Source: JACVRW01 sp963820315
GTDB taxonomy: Bacteria > Actinomycetota > Thermoleophilia > Solirubrobacterales > Thermoleophilaceae
Assembly (NCBI GenBank): GCA_963820315.1
Contig: CAWFZK010000036.1
Location: 124,001-188,000 of the forward strand
Direction: 5' to 3'
DNA length: 64,000 nucleotides
In this document: positions 36,114-44,818 of the stretch, in pieces
Layout: each line of letters starts with the position of its first letter
Numbering within the stretch: position 1 is the first letter of the stretch
The notes under the pieces: generated by a model
What the model saw: the letters and a program-made list of their open reading frames with translations, nothing else
Database searches by the model: none
Told to the model about the DNA's origin: nothing
Position numbers and translations under genes: made by a program

Positions 36114-37637
36114 TCACATTAAGCCCGGAAGCGCGTTCACGGTCAACAGGCAGCCGACGCCGACGATGACCACGGCGGAGGCCGCCGGAAGCGCGGCCGC
36201 GACCCGGCTGAGCGCCGCGGCGCCTCCGTTCCCGACGCTCACCCGCCCGAGCTTCGGCAGCAGCTTGCGCGCGTAGACGACCGCCAGCCCGAGGCCGGTA
36301 AGCGTGCCGGCCAGGCCGAGGCTGAACGCGACTATCAGCAGCAGGCCGAGCGCGATCTCGTGCTGCGCGATCGCTCCCAGCAGGACGACGAGCGCGGACG
36401 GGCACGGGATCAGGCCGGCAGCCGCGCCGAGCCCGATCAGGCTGCGGTTGGTGACCGTGTGGTCGCCGGCGTGGTCGTGGTGCTGATGGTGGTGGTGGCC
36501 GTGATGCCCGTGGTCGTGCTCGCGGCCACGCAGGTGATCCTTGAAGTGCTCGAAGCCCGCGCGCGTGAAGGAATGGCCGTGGTCGTGGTGGTGGCCGTGG
36601 TCGTGATGGTGCTCGTGGTGGTGGTGCCCGTGGTGCGAATGCCCTCGCCCACGCAGCCGCGAGCGCAGCACCCCTAGGCCGATCGCGACGACCAGCGCCC
36701 CCGAGATGAGGTTCAGCCACGGGTAGAGGTCCTCGGGCAGCACGTATTGCGACAGCCCGAGCGTGACGAATCCGAGCAGGAAGACCCCGATCGTGTGCGC
36801 GATCGTGACCGTCGCTCCGAGCGCCACGGCATGCCGCGGCTTCCCCTTGGTGCCGACGAGGTAGGCGGCGACCATGGCCTTGCCGTGGCCCGGCGACAGC
36901 GCGTGCACGGCGCCCCAGCCGAAGGCCGCGAGCAGCAGCACGAAGAGGACACCCTCGCCGGCCGCGGCGCGCTCGAAGAGGCCCGCGAAGCCGTCGCCAC
37001 CGGTGCGGCTCGTCGACACCTGCTCGCTGCCCTCGGCGCGAGGCGCGATCAGCATGCCGTCGCCGGCCGTGACCGAGAAGGACGCCTCGCGGCGGTCGAG
37101 CGGGCTGTTCAGAAGGTCGTCGGGATAGCGACGCAGCCCGTTCGTCGGATCGCCGCTCGGCGTCTGTGTGCGCACCGCGGTGTCGTCGCCCGGCGCGGCG
37201 ACGATCGCCCTCCAGCCCACGCGGTCCTCGAAGCTGGTGTCGGCGAGCCGCACCCGCCGCGGCGACTCGACGGCCGCCCGCAGCCGCACCTCGAGACGCG
37301 TGGTGTCGAGCCCGCCCGCGCCCGGCGGGAAGCTGAGCCGGGGCTCGCCGACCTGCCGCAGCGCCGCCTCGCGCCCGTCCACCGTGAGCGTGAGCCCGCG
37401 CTCCACCTCCGCGAGCTTGCGCTCGAGCAGCTCTGCCCGCGGCACGTTGCGCTCCTGGACCGTTGGGATCTCGGCCTGGTCGAGGATGTAGCGGACGTCG
37501 ACGCGGTCGGCGGAGATCGACACCTTGGAGAGGTGGTTGATGGAGAAGTTGCCGAGCGGGTGCGCCTGGGCTCCGGGCGCGGCGAACGCCAGGACCGCCG
37601 CGGCCACCAGCGCGAGCAGGAGCAGTCGTGCCTTCAT
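36114..37637 (-). CDS. NicO/RcnA-family nickel/cobalt transporter with large periplasmic domain and His-rich loop
   Basis: A 507-aa membrane protein. A signal-like N-terminus (LLLLALVAAAVLAFAAPGAQ) is followed by a ~200-residue exposed domain (HPLGNFSINHLSKVSISADR). Six or more helices then carry the NicO signatures GWGAVHALSPGHGKAMVAAY and GLIPCPSALVVLLGAIAQHE. Between helices lies an extremely His-rich stretch (RGHSHHGHHHHEHHHDHGHH and a second block HDHGHHGHHHHQHHDHAGDH). RcnA-like members export Ni/Co; direction here is inferred. It overlaps the upstream TPR gene by 4 bp and precedes the Fur/cbi operon by 54 bp. Confidence 0.9.
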   Translation of the reverse strand: MKARLLLLALVAAAVLAFAAPGAQAHPLGNFSINHLSKVSISADRVDVRYILDQAEIPTVQERNVPRAELLERKLAEVERGLTLTVDGREAALRQVGEPRLSFPPGAGGLDTTRLEVRLRAAVESPRRVRLADTSFEDRVGWRAIVAAPGDDTAVRTQTPSGDPTNGLRRYPDDLLNSPLDRREASFSVTAGDGMLIAPRAEGSEQVSTSRTGGDGFAGLFERAAAGEGVLFVLLLAAFGWGAVHALSPGHGKAMVAAYLVGTKGKPRHAVALGATVTIAHTIGVFLLGFVTLGLSQYVLPEDLYPWLNLISGALVVAIGLGVLRSRLRGRGHSHHGHHHHEHHHDHGHHHDHGHSFTRAGFEHFKDHLRGREHDHGHHGHHHHQHHDHAGDHTVTNRSLIGLGAAAGLIPCPSALVVLLGAIAQHEIALGLLLIVAFSLGLAGTLTGLGLAVVYARKLLPKLGRVSVGNGGAAALSRVAAALPAASAVVIVGVGCLLTVNALPGLM

Positions 37638-38941
37638 CGGGTTTCCTCCTCGAGGAGCGCCGCCGCGTCGGGCGACAGGGCAGCCCGGCCGCGCCGGGCG
37701 AGGTCGAAGTGAGGAGCGGCCGCCTCGGGCCGTCCCGCCTGCGCGAGCGCGACGCCGGCGTGCAGGTTGTAGAGCGCGTCGCGCGAGCCGGTGCGCAGCG
37801 CACGCCGCGACCAGGTCACGCCCGCCGCGGGGTCGCCCGCGCGCACGTGGGCCCAGCCGAGCGCGTCCGCCGAGCGGATGCTGGGGGCGCGCTCCCAGAC
37901 CTGCCTGCCGAGCTCGACCGCCCGGCCCGGGTCGCCGTACTCGGCCTCGAACAGGACCGTCTCGGCGTCGGGCAGCGTGGCCGCCGCGGTGTAGAGCCGC
38001 TGCTGGGCGCGCGCGGCAGCGAGTGAGGCCTCCGCCGCAGCGTCATCCCCGCGCGCACGCTCGACCTGGGCGAGCAGGCTGAGCGTGGCGGTCAGCGGCA
38101 GCCGTGCGGAAGCGCGACGCAGGCGAGCGGCGGCTCTCCCCAGATCGCCGCTCGCCGCGTCGGCTCGCGCGAGTCCGACCATGCCGGCTGGATAGCCGGG
38201 CAGTGATCGGAGCGCAGCCGTGTAGGCGAGCCGCGCCGCGGCGACCCGCCCTCTCTGAAGCTCGAGGTCGCCGAGCAGCACCCGCACGTAGGCGACGTTC
38301 TCGGCGTCACCGCCGCCGGCCGACACCGCGAGCCGCATCGCCTCGACGGCGCCGGGAAGGTCGCCGGTGAGCTCGCGCAGGTAGGAGACGCGCGAGTAGG
38401 AGGTGAGGTTCGGCTTGATGTCGAGCAGCTGTTGGAGGGTCTGCTCGGCGGCGCCGTAGCGGCCCAGCTCGATCTGGGCGTCGGCGATCACCGGCAGCAC
38501 GGCGACGAGGCTCGGCGCCAGCTGCTTCGCCTCGACTCCGCGTCGCAGCTGCTCATCGAAGTCATGGCGAAGACCGGCGAGCGTGCCGGCGCCCAAGACC
38601 GCGTCGACGTTGCGCGGGTCGCGCCTGAGCGCGGCGTCATAGCTGCGGTCGGCGCGCGAGTAGAAGCCGGGGTCGCCGGTCTCTCGCGCTCGCTGCAGGT
38701 AGGCCTGGCCGAGCGATGCCAGCAGGCCGGCGTCGGCATCGCCGTCGCGCGCAGCGCGCTGCAGGAGCTCGATGCGCTCGGCAGCCGAGGCCGCCGGCGG
38801 GATCTCTACGCCGGCCGCATCGCTGCCGGCGGGCAGCTCGAAGTCGCGGCCGCCTCCGAGCGACAGGATCACGGCGAGCGTGACGGCGAAGGCGGCGATC
38901 GGGGCGAGGAGCTTGAGGAGATTTGGGCGGAGAGCGGTCAT
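37634..38941 (-). CDS. Membrane-anchored tetratricopeptide-repeat protein
   Basis: A 435-aa protein with one N-terminal membrane anchor (LLKLLAPIAAFAVTLAVILS), then helical TPR-like repeats over the remainder. Recognisable units are LLASLGQAYLQRARETGDPG, SYDAALRRDPRNVDAVLGAG, AEQTLQQLLDIKPN, LAYTAALRSLPGYPAGMVGL and DALYNLHAGVALAQAGRPEA. It is exported and probably scaffolds protein contacts outside the membrane. It is coupled to the NicO-type gene (4-bp overlap) and follows the DUF4331 gene, suggesting the three act together. No enzymatic motif. Confidence 0.88.
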   Translation of the reverse strand: MTALRPNLLKLLAPIAAFAVTLAVILSLGGGRDFELPAGSDAAGVEIPPAASAAERIELLQRAARDGDADAGLLASLGQAYLQRARETGDPGFYSRADRSYDAALRRDPRNVDAVLGAGTLAGLRHDFDEQLRRGVEAKQLAPSLVAVLPVIADAQIELGRYGAAEQTLQQLLDIKPNLTSYSRVSYLRELTGDLPGAVEAMRLAVSAGGGDAENVAYVRVLLGDLELQRGRVAAARLAYTAALRSLPGYPAGMVGLARADAASGDLGRAAARLRRASARLPLTATLSLLAQVERARGDDAAAEASLAAARAQQRLYTAAATLPDAETVLFEAEYGDPGRAVELGRQVWERAPSIRSADALGWAHVRAGDPAAGVTWSRRALRTGSRDALYNLHAGVALAQAGRPEAAAPHFDLARRGRAALSPDAAALLEEETR

Positions 38942-38970
38942 TGAGAAGTCCTCTGGGGAGAAGGGGGGCC

Positions 38971-39009
38971 GCCCGGCCCGGCGGCCCGCCCGCCACGAGG
39001 GCGGGCGGG
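38971..39009 (-). terminator. Two consecutive GC-rich hairpins between DUF4331 and TPR genes (terminator/attenuator-like)
   Basis: Read on the minus strand, 20 nt after the DUF4331 stop, a perfect 10-bp stem (arms 39000-39009 and 38985-38994, loop of 5 nt) is followed by a second dyad (GGGCCGCC/GGCGGCCC). There is no T-run, so termination would be partial or factor-dependent. It may lower TPR/NicO expression relative to DUF4331. Confidence 0.5.
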
Positions 39010-39028
39010 TACCGGTACGGGGGGTTTG

Positions 39029-40477
39029 TTACGGCAGCTGCGCAGGCGGCGGCTGCGGCACGGGGGCGTGCTGCGGCTCGATCCGCTTGAGCGTGCTGTT
39101 GAAGCCGTCGTTCGCGAGCCCGACGTACGGGAACTGCGAGCGGAACGGCTTGTCGTTCTGGTCGACGCCGTCCCCGAGTGGGATGTTCTTCGGGGGCGAC
39201 AGCAGAGCGCCGGCGATCACGCGGAGCTCGATGTCGACGACGTCGTCCGTCAGCCGGCGGCCGTTCGGGAACCCGGCGAGGTCACCCGCCAGGACGCCGA
39301 AGCGGTTCGGCTTGGCCGACGGAGCCACGCCCAGGTTCAGCTTGAGCGTGTCGGCCGCGGCCGGCTTCTTGCCGATCTGCGTCAGTCCGGGCACGCCGGT
39401 GAGCAGCGCCTGGACGATGTCGGTCCGGTTCGTCTCCTGGATACCGAGGCCGAACAGCGCGTTCAGGATGCGCGCCGGCTCGGGGTTGAGGGCGAACTGG
39501 CCGAAGTTCTTCGCGTCGTCCGCGGGGGACGTTGCGTTGAACTTGTCCTTCTTGCCGATCGGGACGATCACCTCGTTGATGAGGGGATTGCCAAGACGGC
39601 TGACCTGCACCCAGCCCTTGTCGTGCTTGCGGCCCTTGGCACGCGAGCCCAGCACGGAGCCGCGCTTGCGCTCGGTGGTGGACCACACGCCGACGACCGC
39701 GTTGCCCGACTTCATGTCGGAGACCTGCTTGCCGTCGCGCGTGACCTCACGCTCGGGCACCTGCAGCACGAATGACTTCGTGTTGTAACCGGCGACGTCG
39801 TCCTTGCCGCCGCCCTGGTTGCCGAGGCCGATGTTCGGCCGGCCGGGCTTGTCGATGTTGATCCCGTCGAAGACCGCGCCGAGGTCGACGAAGAACGCGT
39901 CGTCCGCGGGCGTGACGATGGTCTTGCCGCCGCCCCTCAGCGGGGTGACGCCACCGGCCTCCACCTGAGCGAAGTTCGGGATCGTCTTGGGGCCAACGTT
40001 GTCCGGAACGACCGGAGCGTTGTTGGCGATCCGCTTCGAGCCGACGAGCTTGCGGTTCCGGTAGGTCTCCTTGTAGAGGTCATACGTCTGGACCAGGTTC
40101 AACTTCTGGTCGTTGACGGAGCTGACCCCTGGAGTCGCGTACAGGAACGAGTTCGGGTTGCGGAACTTCGTGTCGAAGTCCCAGCGGTAAGCCACGTCCT
40201 CGTACCCGTCGCCCGTGTTGTCGATCTTGACGTAGTAGCGGGCGTTCTCGTCCAGCGGGTAGAAGTTCGGTCCGCCGGCCGGATCCGCGAGCGGGATCCA
40301 GTTGGAGACCACTGTCAGGCTGCCCGGGGCATCCGGAGCCGTGTAGGCCCAGACGTCCGTGTTGTCCGCCGTCGGGTCCTTGAGGATGTTGGGCGCCTCG
40401 CGATGACTCGAGCCGATGCTCAGGGGCACCGCTACCGCGAGGGCCAACAGGGCCGCGAGTAGCGAGAGTCTCTTCAT
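39029..40477 (-). CDS. Secreted DUF4331 domain protein
   Basis: A 482-aa protein with a signal peptide (MKRLSLLAALLALAVAVPLS) followed directly by the DUF4331 hallmark SSHREAPNILKDPTADNTDV. Later conserved blocks: NWIPLADPAGGPNFYPLDEN, YYVKIDNTGDGYEDVAYRWD, KTIVTPADDAFFVDLGAVFD, DDVAGYNTKSFVLQVPERE, and a C-terminal DVVDIELRVIAG with QFPYVGLANDGF. The start is ATG 40477 with GAGGAGC upstream; the frame is open further upstream but without family sequence. Biochemical function is unknown. In several phyla the family is encoded beside TPR and NicO/HupE-like genes, as here, which hints at a link with metal handling at the cell surface (established only as co-occurrence from memory). Confidence 0.9.
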   Translation of the reverse strand: MKRLSLLAALLALAVAVPLSIGSSHREAPNILKDPTADNTDVWAYTAPDAPGSLTVVSNWIPLADPAGGPNFYPLDENARYYVKIDNTGDGYEDVAYRWDFDTKFRNPNSFLYATPGVSSVNDQKLNLVQTYDLYKETYRNRKLVGSKRIANNAPVVPDNVGPKTIPNFAQVEAGGVTPLRGGGKTIVTPADDAFFVDLGAVFDGINIDKPGRPNIGLGNQGGGKDDVAGYNTKSFVLQVPEREVTRDGKQVSDMKSGNAVVGVWSTTERKRGSVLGSRAKGRKHDKGWVQVSRLGNPLINEVIVPIGKKDKFNATSPADDAKNFGQFALNPEPARILNALFGLGIQETNRTDIVQALLTGVPGLTQIGKKPAAADTLKLNLGVAPSAKPNRFGVLAGDLAGFPNGRRLTDDVVDIELRVIAGALLSPPKNIPLGDGVDQNDKPFRSQFPYVGLANDGFNSTLKRIEPQHAPVPQPPPAQLP

Positions 40478-40605
40478 CAGAGCTCCTCTTTTTGAATCGT
40501 TGGGCCAGGGGGGTGTCCCGGGCACTCACTGGGCGATTCATTCGCGGCGCGCTCAAAGTCGGATCACTCAGAAAAGTCCTGCATATAGGTCCCTTTTGTG
40601 ATTCA

Positions 40606-40619
40606 CTCGTACGTGCGAG
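40606..40619. promoter_or_regulatory. Imperfect 14-bp palindrome in the divergent DUF4331 / anti-sigma intergenic region
   Basis: CTCGTACGTGCGAG matches its reverse complement at 12 of 14 positions. It lies 129 bp upstream of the DUF4331 start and 83 bp upstream of the ATPase start, in the 224-bp divergent region that also holds AT-richer stretches (GCATATAGG). It is a possible operator; no regulator is identified. Confidence 0.3.
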
Positions 40620-40701
40620 CCGATTCTCAGTACGCGCCGGAGTAATCCACTTCGCAAGTTGGCGCGTAAGACTTCATCGAAACCTGCGTTGGAGACGGTG
40701 G

Positions 40702-41097
40702 ATGGCCGGATTCACCCCTCGTGAGCATTCGATCAGTGCCGATGTGGCGCGCCTCAAGGAGGCGCGTGACTTCGCCGAGCGCTGCGCGGTCGACTTCGGC
40801 CTCGGCGAGGACGACCAGTACCAGGTCAAGCTCGCGATCAGCGAGGCGGTCACCAACGCCATTCAGCACGGCTCGTCCTCGGCCACCGACCTGATCGAGA
40901 TCCGCGCCGCCGAGGAGTCGGGCGCGCTCGTCTTCGAGGTGACCGACACGGGGCGCTTCCGCCCGCGCGTCCGCCGCGGCGTGATGCCCGAGTCGGGACG
41001 CGGCCTCGAGTTCATGCGCCTGCTGATGGACGAGGTGGACCTGCGCCCGGGCGCGAACGGGACGCTGCTGCGCTTCGCGAAGCGGCGACTGCTCTAG
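40702..41097 (+). CDS. Anti-sigma regulatory factor-like HATPase (RsbW/SpoIIAB type)
   Basis: A 131-aa GHKL ATPase domain alone. The N-box is KLAISEAVTNAIQHG, G1 is VFEVTDTGRFRPRVRRG and G2 is SGRGLEFMRLLMDEVDL. This is the complete fold of serine-kinase anti-sigma factors that bind a sigma factor and phosphorylate an STAS antagonist. The start at ATG 40702 puts GGAGACGG just upstream; the longer open frame contains non-family sequence. No sigma factor or STAS gene is adjacent, so its partner is elsewhere. A 7-bp stem hairpin follows the stop. Confidence 0.88.
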   Translation: MAGFTPREHSISADVARLKEARDFAERCAVDFGLGEDDQYQVKLAISEAVTNAIQHGSSSATDLIEIRAAEESGALVFEVTDTGRFRPRVRRGVMPESGRGLEFMRLLMDEVDLRPGANGTLLRFAKRRLL

Positions 41098-41115
41098 AGG
41101 GGTTTGGCGCCCCGA

Positions 41116-41134
41116 CGGCGGCCATTCGCCGCCG
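41116..41134 (+). terminator. Small GC hairpin downstream of anti-sigma-type gene
   Basis: Stem CGGCGGC / GCCGCCG with loop CATTC, 18 nt after the stop at 41097, followed by GAAAGAGG and no T-run. It is plausible as a weak terminator in a GC-rich genome. Confidence 0.35.
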
Positions 41135-41258
41135 AAAGAGGACGACCGCCGGGCGAATCCTTCGCTATGGGAGGTCGTCACCGGCCGTCGCCGGGGCAGA
41201 CCTTGATTCGCCGTCCTGCGGTGTGGTCCTCCCGGCTGCCAATTAATATGGCTCGCCC

Positions 41259-41633
41259 GTGAGCCGCCCGATCGTCATCGCCGTCGCGCTCGCCGCGTCG
41301 CTGCTTGCGGCCTGCGGCGGCGAAATAGAGGTGCCCGAGAACGAGACCACCGCCCACAGGGGCGCCGTCCTCTTCAACGAGCGCTGCTCGGGCTGCCACT
41401 CGCTCGATGCCGCGAACGCCTACGGATCGAAGCCCGAGGGGCAGATCCAGGGCGGCGAGCGCACCAACGGGCCGAACTTCAACGTGCGCAAGGAGAGCCG
41501 CGACGACGTGCTGTTCGCGATCCGCAACGGCGGCTTCTCCGGGGCGATCATGCCGGCGAACATCGTGGTCGGCGAGGACGCCGAGGCGGTGGCCGACTTC
41601 CTCTCGAAGTACTCGGGCGGGGGCGACGGGTGA
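41259..41633 (+). CDS. Lipoprotein c-type cytochrome, monoheme
   Basis: A 124-aa protein with a lipoprotein signal (IVIAVALAASLLAACGG, Cys at residue 19) and one class I cytochrome c domain: heme-attachment CSGCH after GAVLFNER, and a distal Met candidate in GAIMPANIVVGEDAEAVADF. It is anchored to the outer face of the membrane and likely carries electrons in respiration. The start is a GTG preceded by a short AT-containing stretch (TTAATATGG). It stands 31 bp ahead of serS; no functional link is apparent. Confidence 0.9.
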   Translation: MSRPIVIAVALAASLLAACGGEIEVPENETTAHRGAVLFNERCSGCHSLDAANAYGSKPEGQIQGGERTNGPNFNVRKESRDDVLFAIRNGGFSGAIMPANIVVGEDAEAVADFLSKYSGGGDG

Positions 41634-41664
41634 TGCGGGCACACGCCGGGGGCGAAGCGCCGCC

Positions 41665-42912
41665 GTGCTCGACCTGAGGCAGCTCCGCGAGGATCCGGAG
41701 CAGGCGCGCGCTGCGCTCGCGCGGCGCGGTGTCGACCCGGCGACTCTCGATGAGGCCCTCGAGCTCGACGAGCGGCGCAGGGCGCTGCTACCCGAGCTCG
41801 AGGAGCTGCGGCGGGCAAAGAACGAGGCCTCGAAGCGGATCGGCGAGCTGCAGCGCTCCGGCGCCGACGCCGGCGAGGCGATCGCCGAGGTGCGCAGCGC
41901 CTCGGGACGCGAGAAGGAGCTGACCGAGGAGCTCCGCTCGGTCGAGGAGCGCCGCTCGGCCGCGCTCGCCGCGCTCCCGAACCTGCCCGATCCCGACGCG
42001 CCGCCCGCCGACGAGGTGCTGCGCGAGGAGGGCAAGCCGGGCGCCGAGGGCCGCGACCACGTGGAGCTGCTGGGCGGCCTCGTCGACCTCGAGGCGGGTG
42101 CCCGGGTCGCGGGCTCGCGCTTCGCGTATCTAAAGGGCCCGGTCGTGCGGCTGCAGTTCGCGCTCGTCCAGTGGGCGCTCGACCTGCTGGAGGAGAAGGG
42201 CTTCACGCCGGTCGTGCCGCCTGTGCTCGTGCGCGCAGCCGCGCTGTTCGGGACGGGCATGCTGCCCGACACCGAGCAGCAGATCTACACCATCCCCGAC
42301 GACGAGCTGTACCTCGCCGGCACCTCGGAGGTGCCGCTCGCGTCGCTCCACGGCGGCGAGATCTTCGGCCCGGGCGAGCTGCCGCTTCGCTACGCGGGAA
42401 TCTCGACCTGCTTCCGCCGCGAGGCGGGCGCCGCCGGCAAGGACACGCGCGGCATCTTCCGCGTCCACCAGTTCGACAAGGTGGAGATGTTCTCGTTCGT
42501 CGAGCCGGAGCGCTCGCTCGAGGAGCACGAGCGGCTGCTCGCGATCGAGGAGGAGATCCTCGGCGCGCTCGAGCTGCCGTACCGGGTGGTGAACATCGCC
42601 GTCGACGACCTCGGCGCATCGGCCGCGAAGAAGTACGACCTCGAGGCGTGGCTGCCGGGGCAGGGCCGCTTCCGCGAGCTGACCTCCACCTCCAACACGA
42701 CCGACTTCCAGGCCAGGCGGCTCGACATCCGCCAGCGGCCGGCCGAGGGCCAGGCGCCGCGCCACGTTCACACCCTCAATGGCACGGCGGTGGCGATCGG
42801 CCGGACGATCATCGCGATCGTCGAGAACCACCAGCGGGACGACGGCAGCATCGAGATCCCAGCGGTTCTGCATCCGTATGGCGCGCCCGAACGGATCGCG
42901 GCTGCGTCCTAG
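41665..42912 (+). CDS. serS: Seryl-tRNA synthetase
   Basis: A 415-aa class II aminoacyl-tRNA synthetase. The N-terminal coiled-coil arm spans ~1-110 (VLDLRQLREDPEQARAALAR, RRAKNEASKRIGELQRSG). The catalytic core has motif 1 near GFTPVVPPVLV, TSEVPLASLH, motif 2 in FRREAGAAGKDTRGIFRVHQ with FDKVEMF, ELTSTSNTTDFQARR, and motif 3 HTLNGTAVAIGRTIIAIVEN. The GTG at 41665 begins exactly at the usual M-L-D-L-R N-terminus. A tRNA-Ser gene begins 13 bp after the stop and is probably co-transcribed. Confidence 0.96.
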   Translation: MLDLRQLREDPEQARAALARRGVDPATLDEALELDERRRALLPELEELRRAKNEASKRIGELQRSGADAGEAIAEVRSASGREKELTEELRSVEERRSAALAALPNLPDPDAPPADEVLREEGKPGAEGRDHVELLGGLVDLEAGARVAGSRFAYLKGPVVRLQFALVQWALDLLEEKGFTPVVPPVLVRAAALFGTGMLPDTEQQIYTIPDDELYLAGTSEVPLASLHGGEIFGPGELPLRYAGISTCFRREAGAAGKDTRGIFRVHQFDKVEMFSFVEPERSLEEHERLLAIEEEILGALELPYRVVNIAVDDLGASAAKKYDLEAWLPGQGRFRELTSTSNTTDFQARRLDIRQRPAEGQAPRHVHTLNGTAVAIGRTIIAIVENHQRDDGSIEIPAVLHPYGAPERIAAAS

Positions 42913-42925
42913 GATTGAGCTGCCC

Positions 42926-43014
42926 GGAGGGGTGGCAGAGTCCGGTCGAATGCAGCTGCCTTGAAAGCAGCCGGCCTCGCAAGAGGCCCGGGGGTTCGAA
43001 TCCCTCCCCCTCCG
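42926..43014 (+). tRNA. tRNA-Ser (anticodon TGA)
   Basis: Class II tRNA with acceptor stem GGAGGGG / CCCCTCC, anticodon stem GCTGC-CTTGAAA-GCAGC (anticodon TGA, reading UCN codons), a long variable arm (CGGCCTCGCAAGAGGCCCG) and T-loop GGTTCGAATCC. The discriminator is G and CCA is not encoded. It follows serS by 13 bp. Confidence 0.95.
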
Positions 43015-43037
43015 CATCAGCCAGCTAGGGTCCCGGC

Positions 43038-44705
43038 GTGCCCTCGGCGCACGCGCCCACTCGCACGCTGATCCAACACCGCGCCCGCGCCGAGGAGATC
43101 CTCCGGGTCTTCGGGCACTACGGCGTGGCGCACATGACGACGCGCAAGGTGCACCTCCGCCTGGCGGATGTCATTCCGTTCGAGCTGCCCCACCCAACCG
43201 ATTCGATGAGCGACGGTGAGCGGCTGCGCAGGGCGCTCACGGAGCTGGGGCCGACCTTCATCAAGCTCGGGCAGGTGCTGAGCACGCGCATCGACCTGGT
43301 CGGCCCGGACGTGGCCGCGGAGCTCAAGTCGCTGCAGACCGACTGCCCGGCTGATTCGGCCGAGGAGGTCCGCGGCACGGTGGAGCGGGACCTCGGCCGC
43401 CCCGTCGACGAGGCGTTCTCGCGCTTCGACTTCGAGCCGCTCGCGTCCGCGTCCGTCGCGCAGGCGCACGAGGCGGTGCTGCACGATGGCACCGAGGTCG
43501 TCGTCAAGGTCCAGCACGCGGGAATCGCCGGCGTCGTGGCGGCCGACTTCGACATCCTCGAGGCGCTCGCGGCGATCGTCGAGGAGCACGACGAGGGCAT
43601 CGCGCTGTGGCGGCCGCGCGGCATCGTCATGCAGCTGCGCCGCACCGTGCTCGCGGAGCTCGACCTGGTGCGGGAGGCGAACACGCTGCAGCGGGCGCGG
43701 GACAACTTCAGCGCGGAGCCCGACGTGCTGATCCCCGAGCCCTATCCGGACCTGTCGGGGCCGCGGGTGCTCACCATGACGCGCCTGACGGGTCGCTCCC
43801 TCGGCGAGGTCGCCACCGACGACTCGATCGACAGGCGCGCGTTCGGGCTGCGTGCCGCCCGCATCTTCCTCGAGATGATCTTCCGCGACCGCCTCTTCCA
43901 CGGAGACCCGCACCCGGGCAACGTGCTGGTCGAGCACGGACCCGACGGCGTTCGCTACGGCATCCTCGACTGGGGCGAGGTGGGCACGATCGACCGGGCG
44001 CTCGAGGACCGGCTCGGGGCGTTCATCCTCTCTGCCGCCGGTGGGGACCACGCGGATGCGGCCGACAGCCTGCTCGACCTCGTGACCGCTCCGGGGCATC
44101 TGGACGCCGACGCTTTTCGCCTGGACGTATCGGACTGGCTCGGCACCTACGGCTCCGGCGGAGCGGAGTCCGTCGACGTCGCCGCGGCCGTGGAGGACCT
44201 GACCAGGATCGTCCGCGAGCACCGGCTCCGGATGCCGCCGGACCTCGCGATGCTCGGCAAGACCCTGATCCAGCTCCAGGGCGATCTCGCGCTCGCCGGT
44301 GCGGAGCTGCATATCCAGGATGCCGTCGGCGACTATGTCCAGGAGCTGATTCGCCAGCGCCTGTCGCCCGAGCGGTTGATGCGGCGAGCGCAGCGCACCG
44401 CGCACGACTGGGAGCGGCTCGCGCAGCAGGCGCCCCGCGACATCACGGCGATACTCGAGGCGGTGCGGCTCGGTGAGCTCGACGTGCCGCTGCGGGTCGA
44501 CAAGCTCGACAGGAACGTCAACCGGCTCGTCTACGGCATCCTCGCCGCCGCCCTGTTCAGCGGCGCTTCGAACCTCTGGGCGCGTCAGACGCCGCCGCTC
44601 ACGAAGCGCGGCACGTCGATACCGGGGGCGGCGGGCACACTCGCCTCAGCGGCGTTCGCGCTGCGACTCCTGAGGGCGTCGCGGCGCAGCGGCGGCCTCG
44701 GCTGA
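43038..44705 (+). CDS. ABC1/UbiB (AarF) family atypical kinase
   Basis: A 555-aa member of the ADCK/UbiB family linked to isoprenoid lipid or quinone metabolism. Motifs: LGPTFIKLGQVLSTR (KxGQ), the Ala-rich nucleotide loop variant LASASVAQAHEAV, VVVKVQHAGI (Lys), LAELDLVREANTLQRARDNF (ExD motif), FHGDPHPGNVLVEHG (catalytic loop) and the DFG-equivalent YGILDWGEVG. The C-terminus has a hydrophobic pair of helices (LVYGILAAALFSGASNLWA and GAAGTLASAAFALRLLRA), as in membrane-attached members. The GTG at 43038 starts 24 bp after the tRNA-Ser. Confidence 0.9.
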   Translation: MPSAHAPTRTLIQHRARAEEILRVFGHYGVAHMTTRKVHLRLADVIPFELPHPTDSMSDGERLRRALTELGPTFIKLGQVLSTRIDLVGPDVAAELKSLQTDCPADSAEEVRGTVERDLGRPVDEAFSRFDFEPLASASVAQAHEAVLHDGTEVVVKVQHAGIAGVVAADFDILEALAAIVEEHDEGIALWRPRGIVMQLRRTVLAELDLVREANTLQRARDNFSAEPDVLIPEPYPDLSGPRVLTMTRLTGRSLGEVATDDSIDRRAFGLRAARIFLEMIFRDRLFHGDPHPGNVLVEHGPDGVRYGILDWGEVGTIDRALEDRLGAFILSAAGGDHADAADSLLDLVTAPGHLDADAFRLDVSDWLGTYGSGGAESVDVAAAVEDLTRIVREHRLRMPPDLAMLGKTLIQLQGDLALAGAELHIQDAVGDYVQELIRQRLSPERLMRRAQRTAHDWERLAQQAPRDITAILEAVRLGELDVPLRVDKLDRNVNRLVYGILAAALFSGASNLWARQTPPLTKRGTSIPGAAGTLASAAFALRLLRASRRSGGLG

Positions 44706-44818
44706 AAGGTTCGAAATCTTCTCTCAAGGTCGCCCTGCGGCCGCCCGATAAGGCCTGGACTGGCCTGAAGTAGCCAACCTAGATCTGGTCTCCTCGCGGG
44801 AGGCCGAAGGAGGACCCG

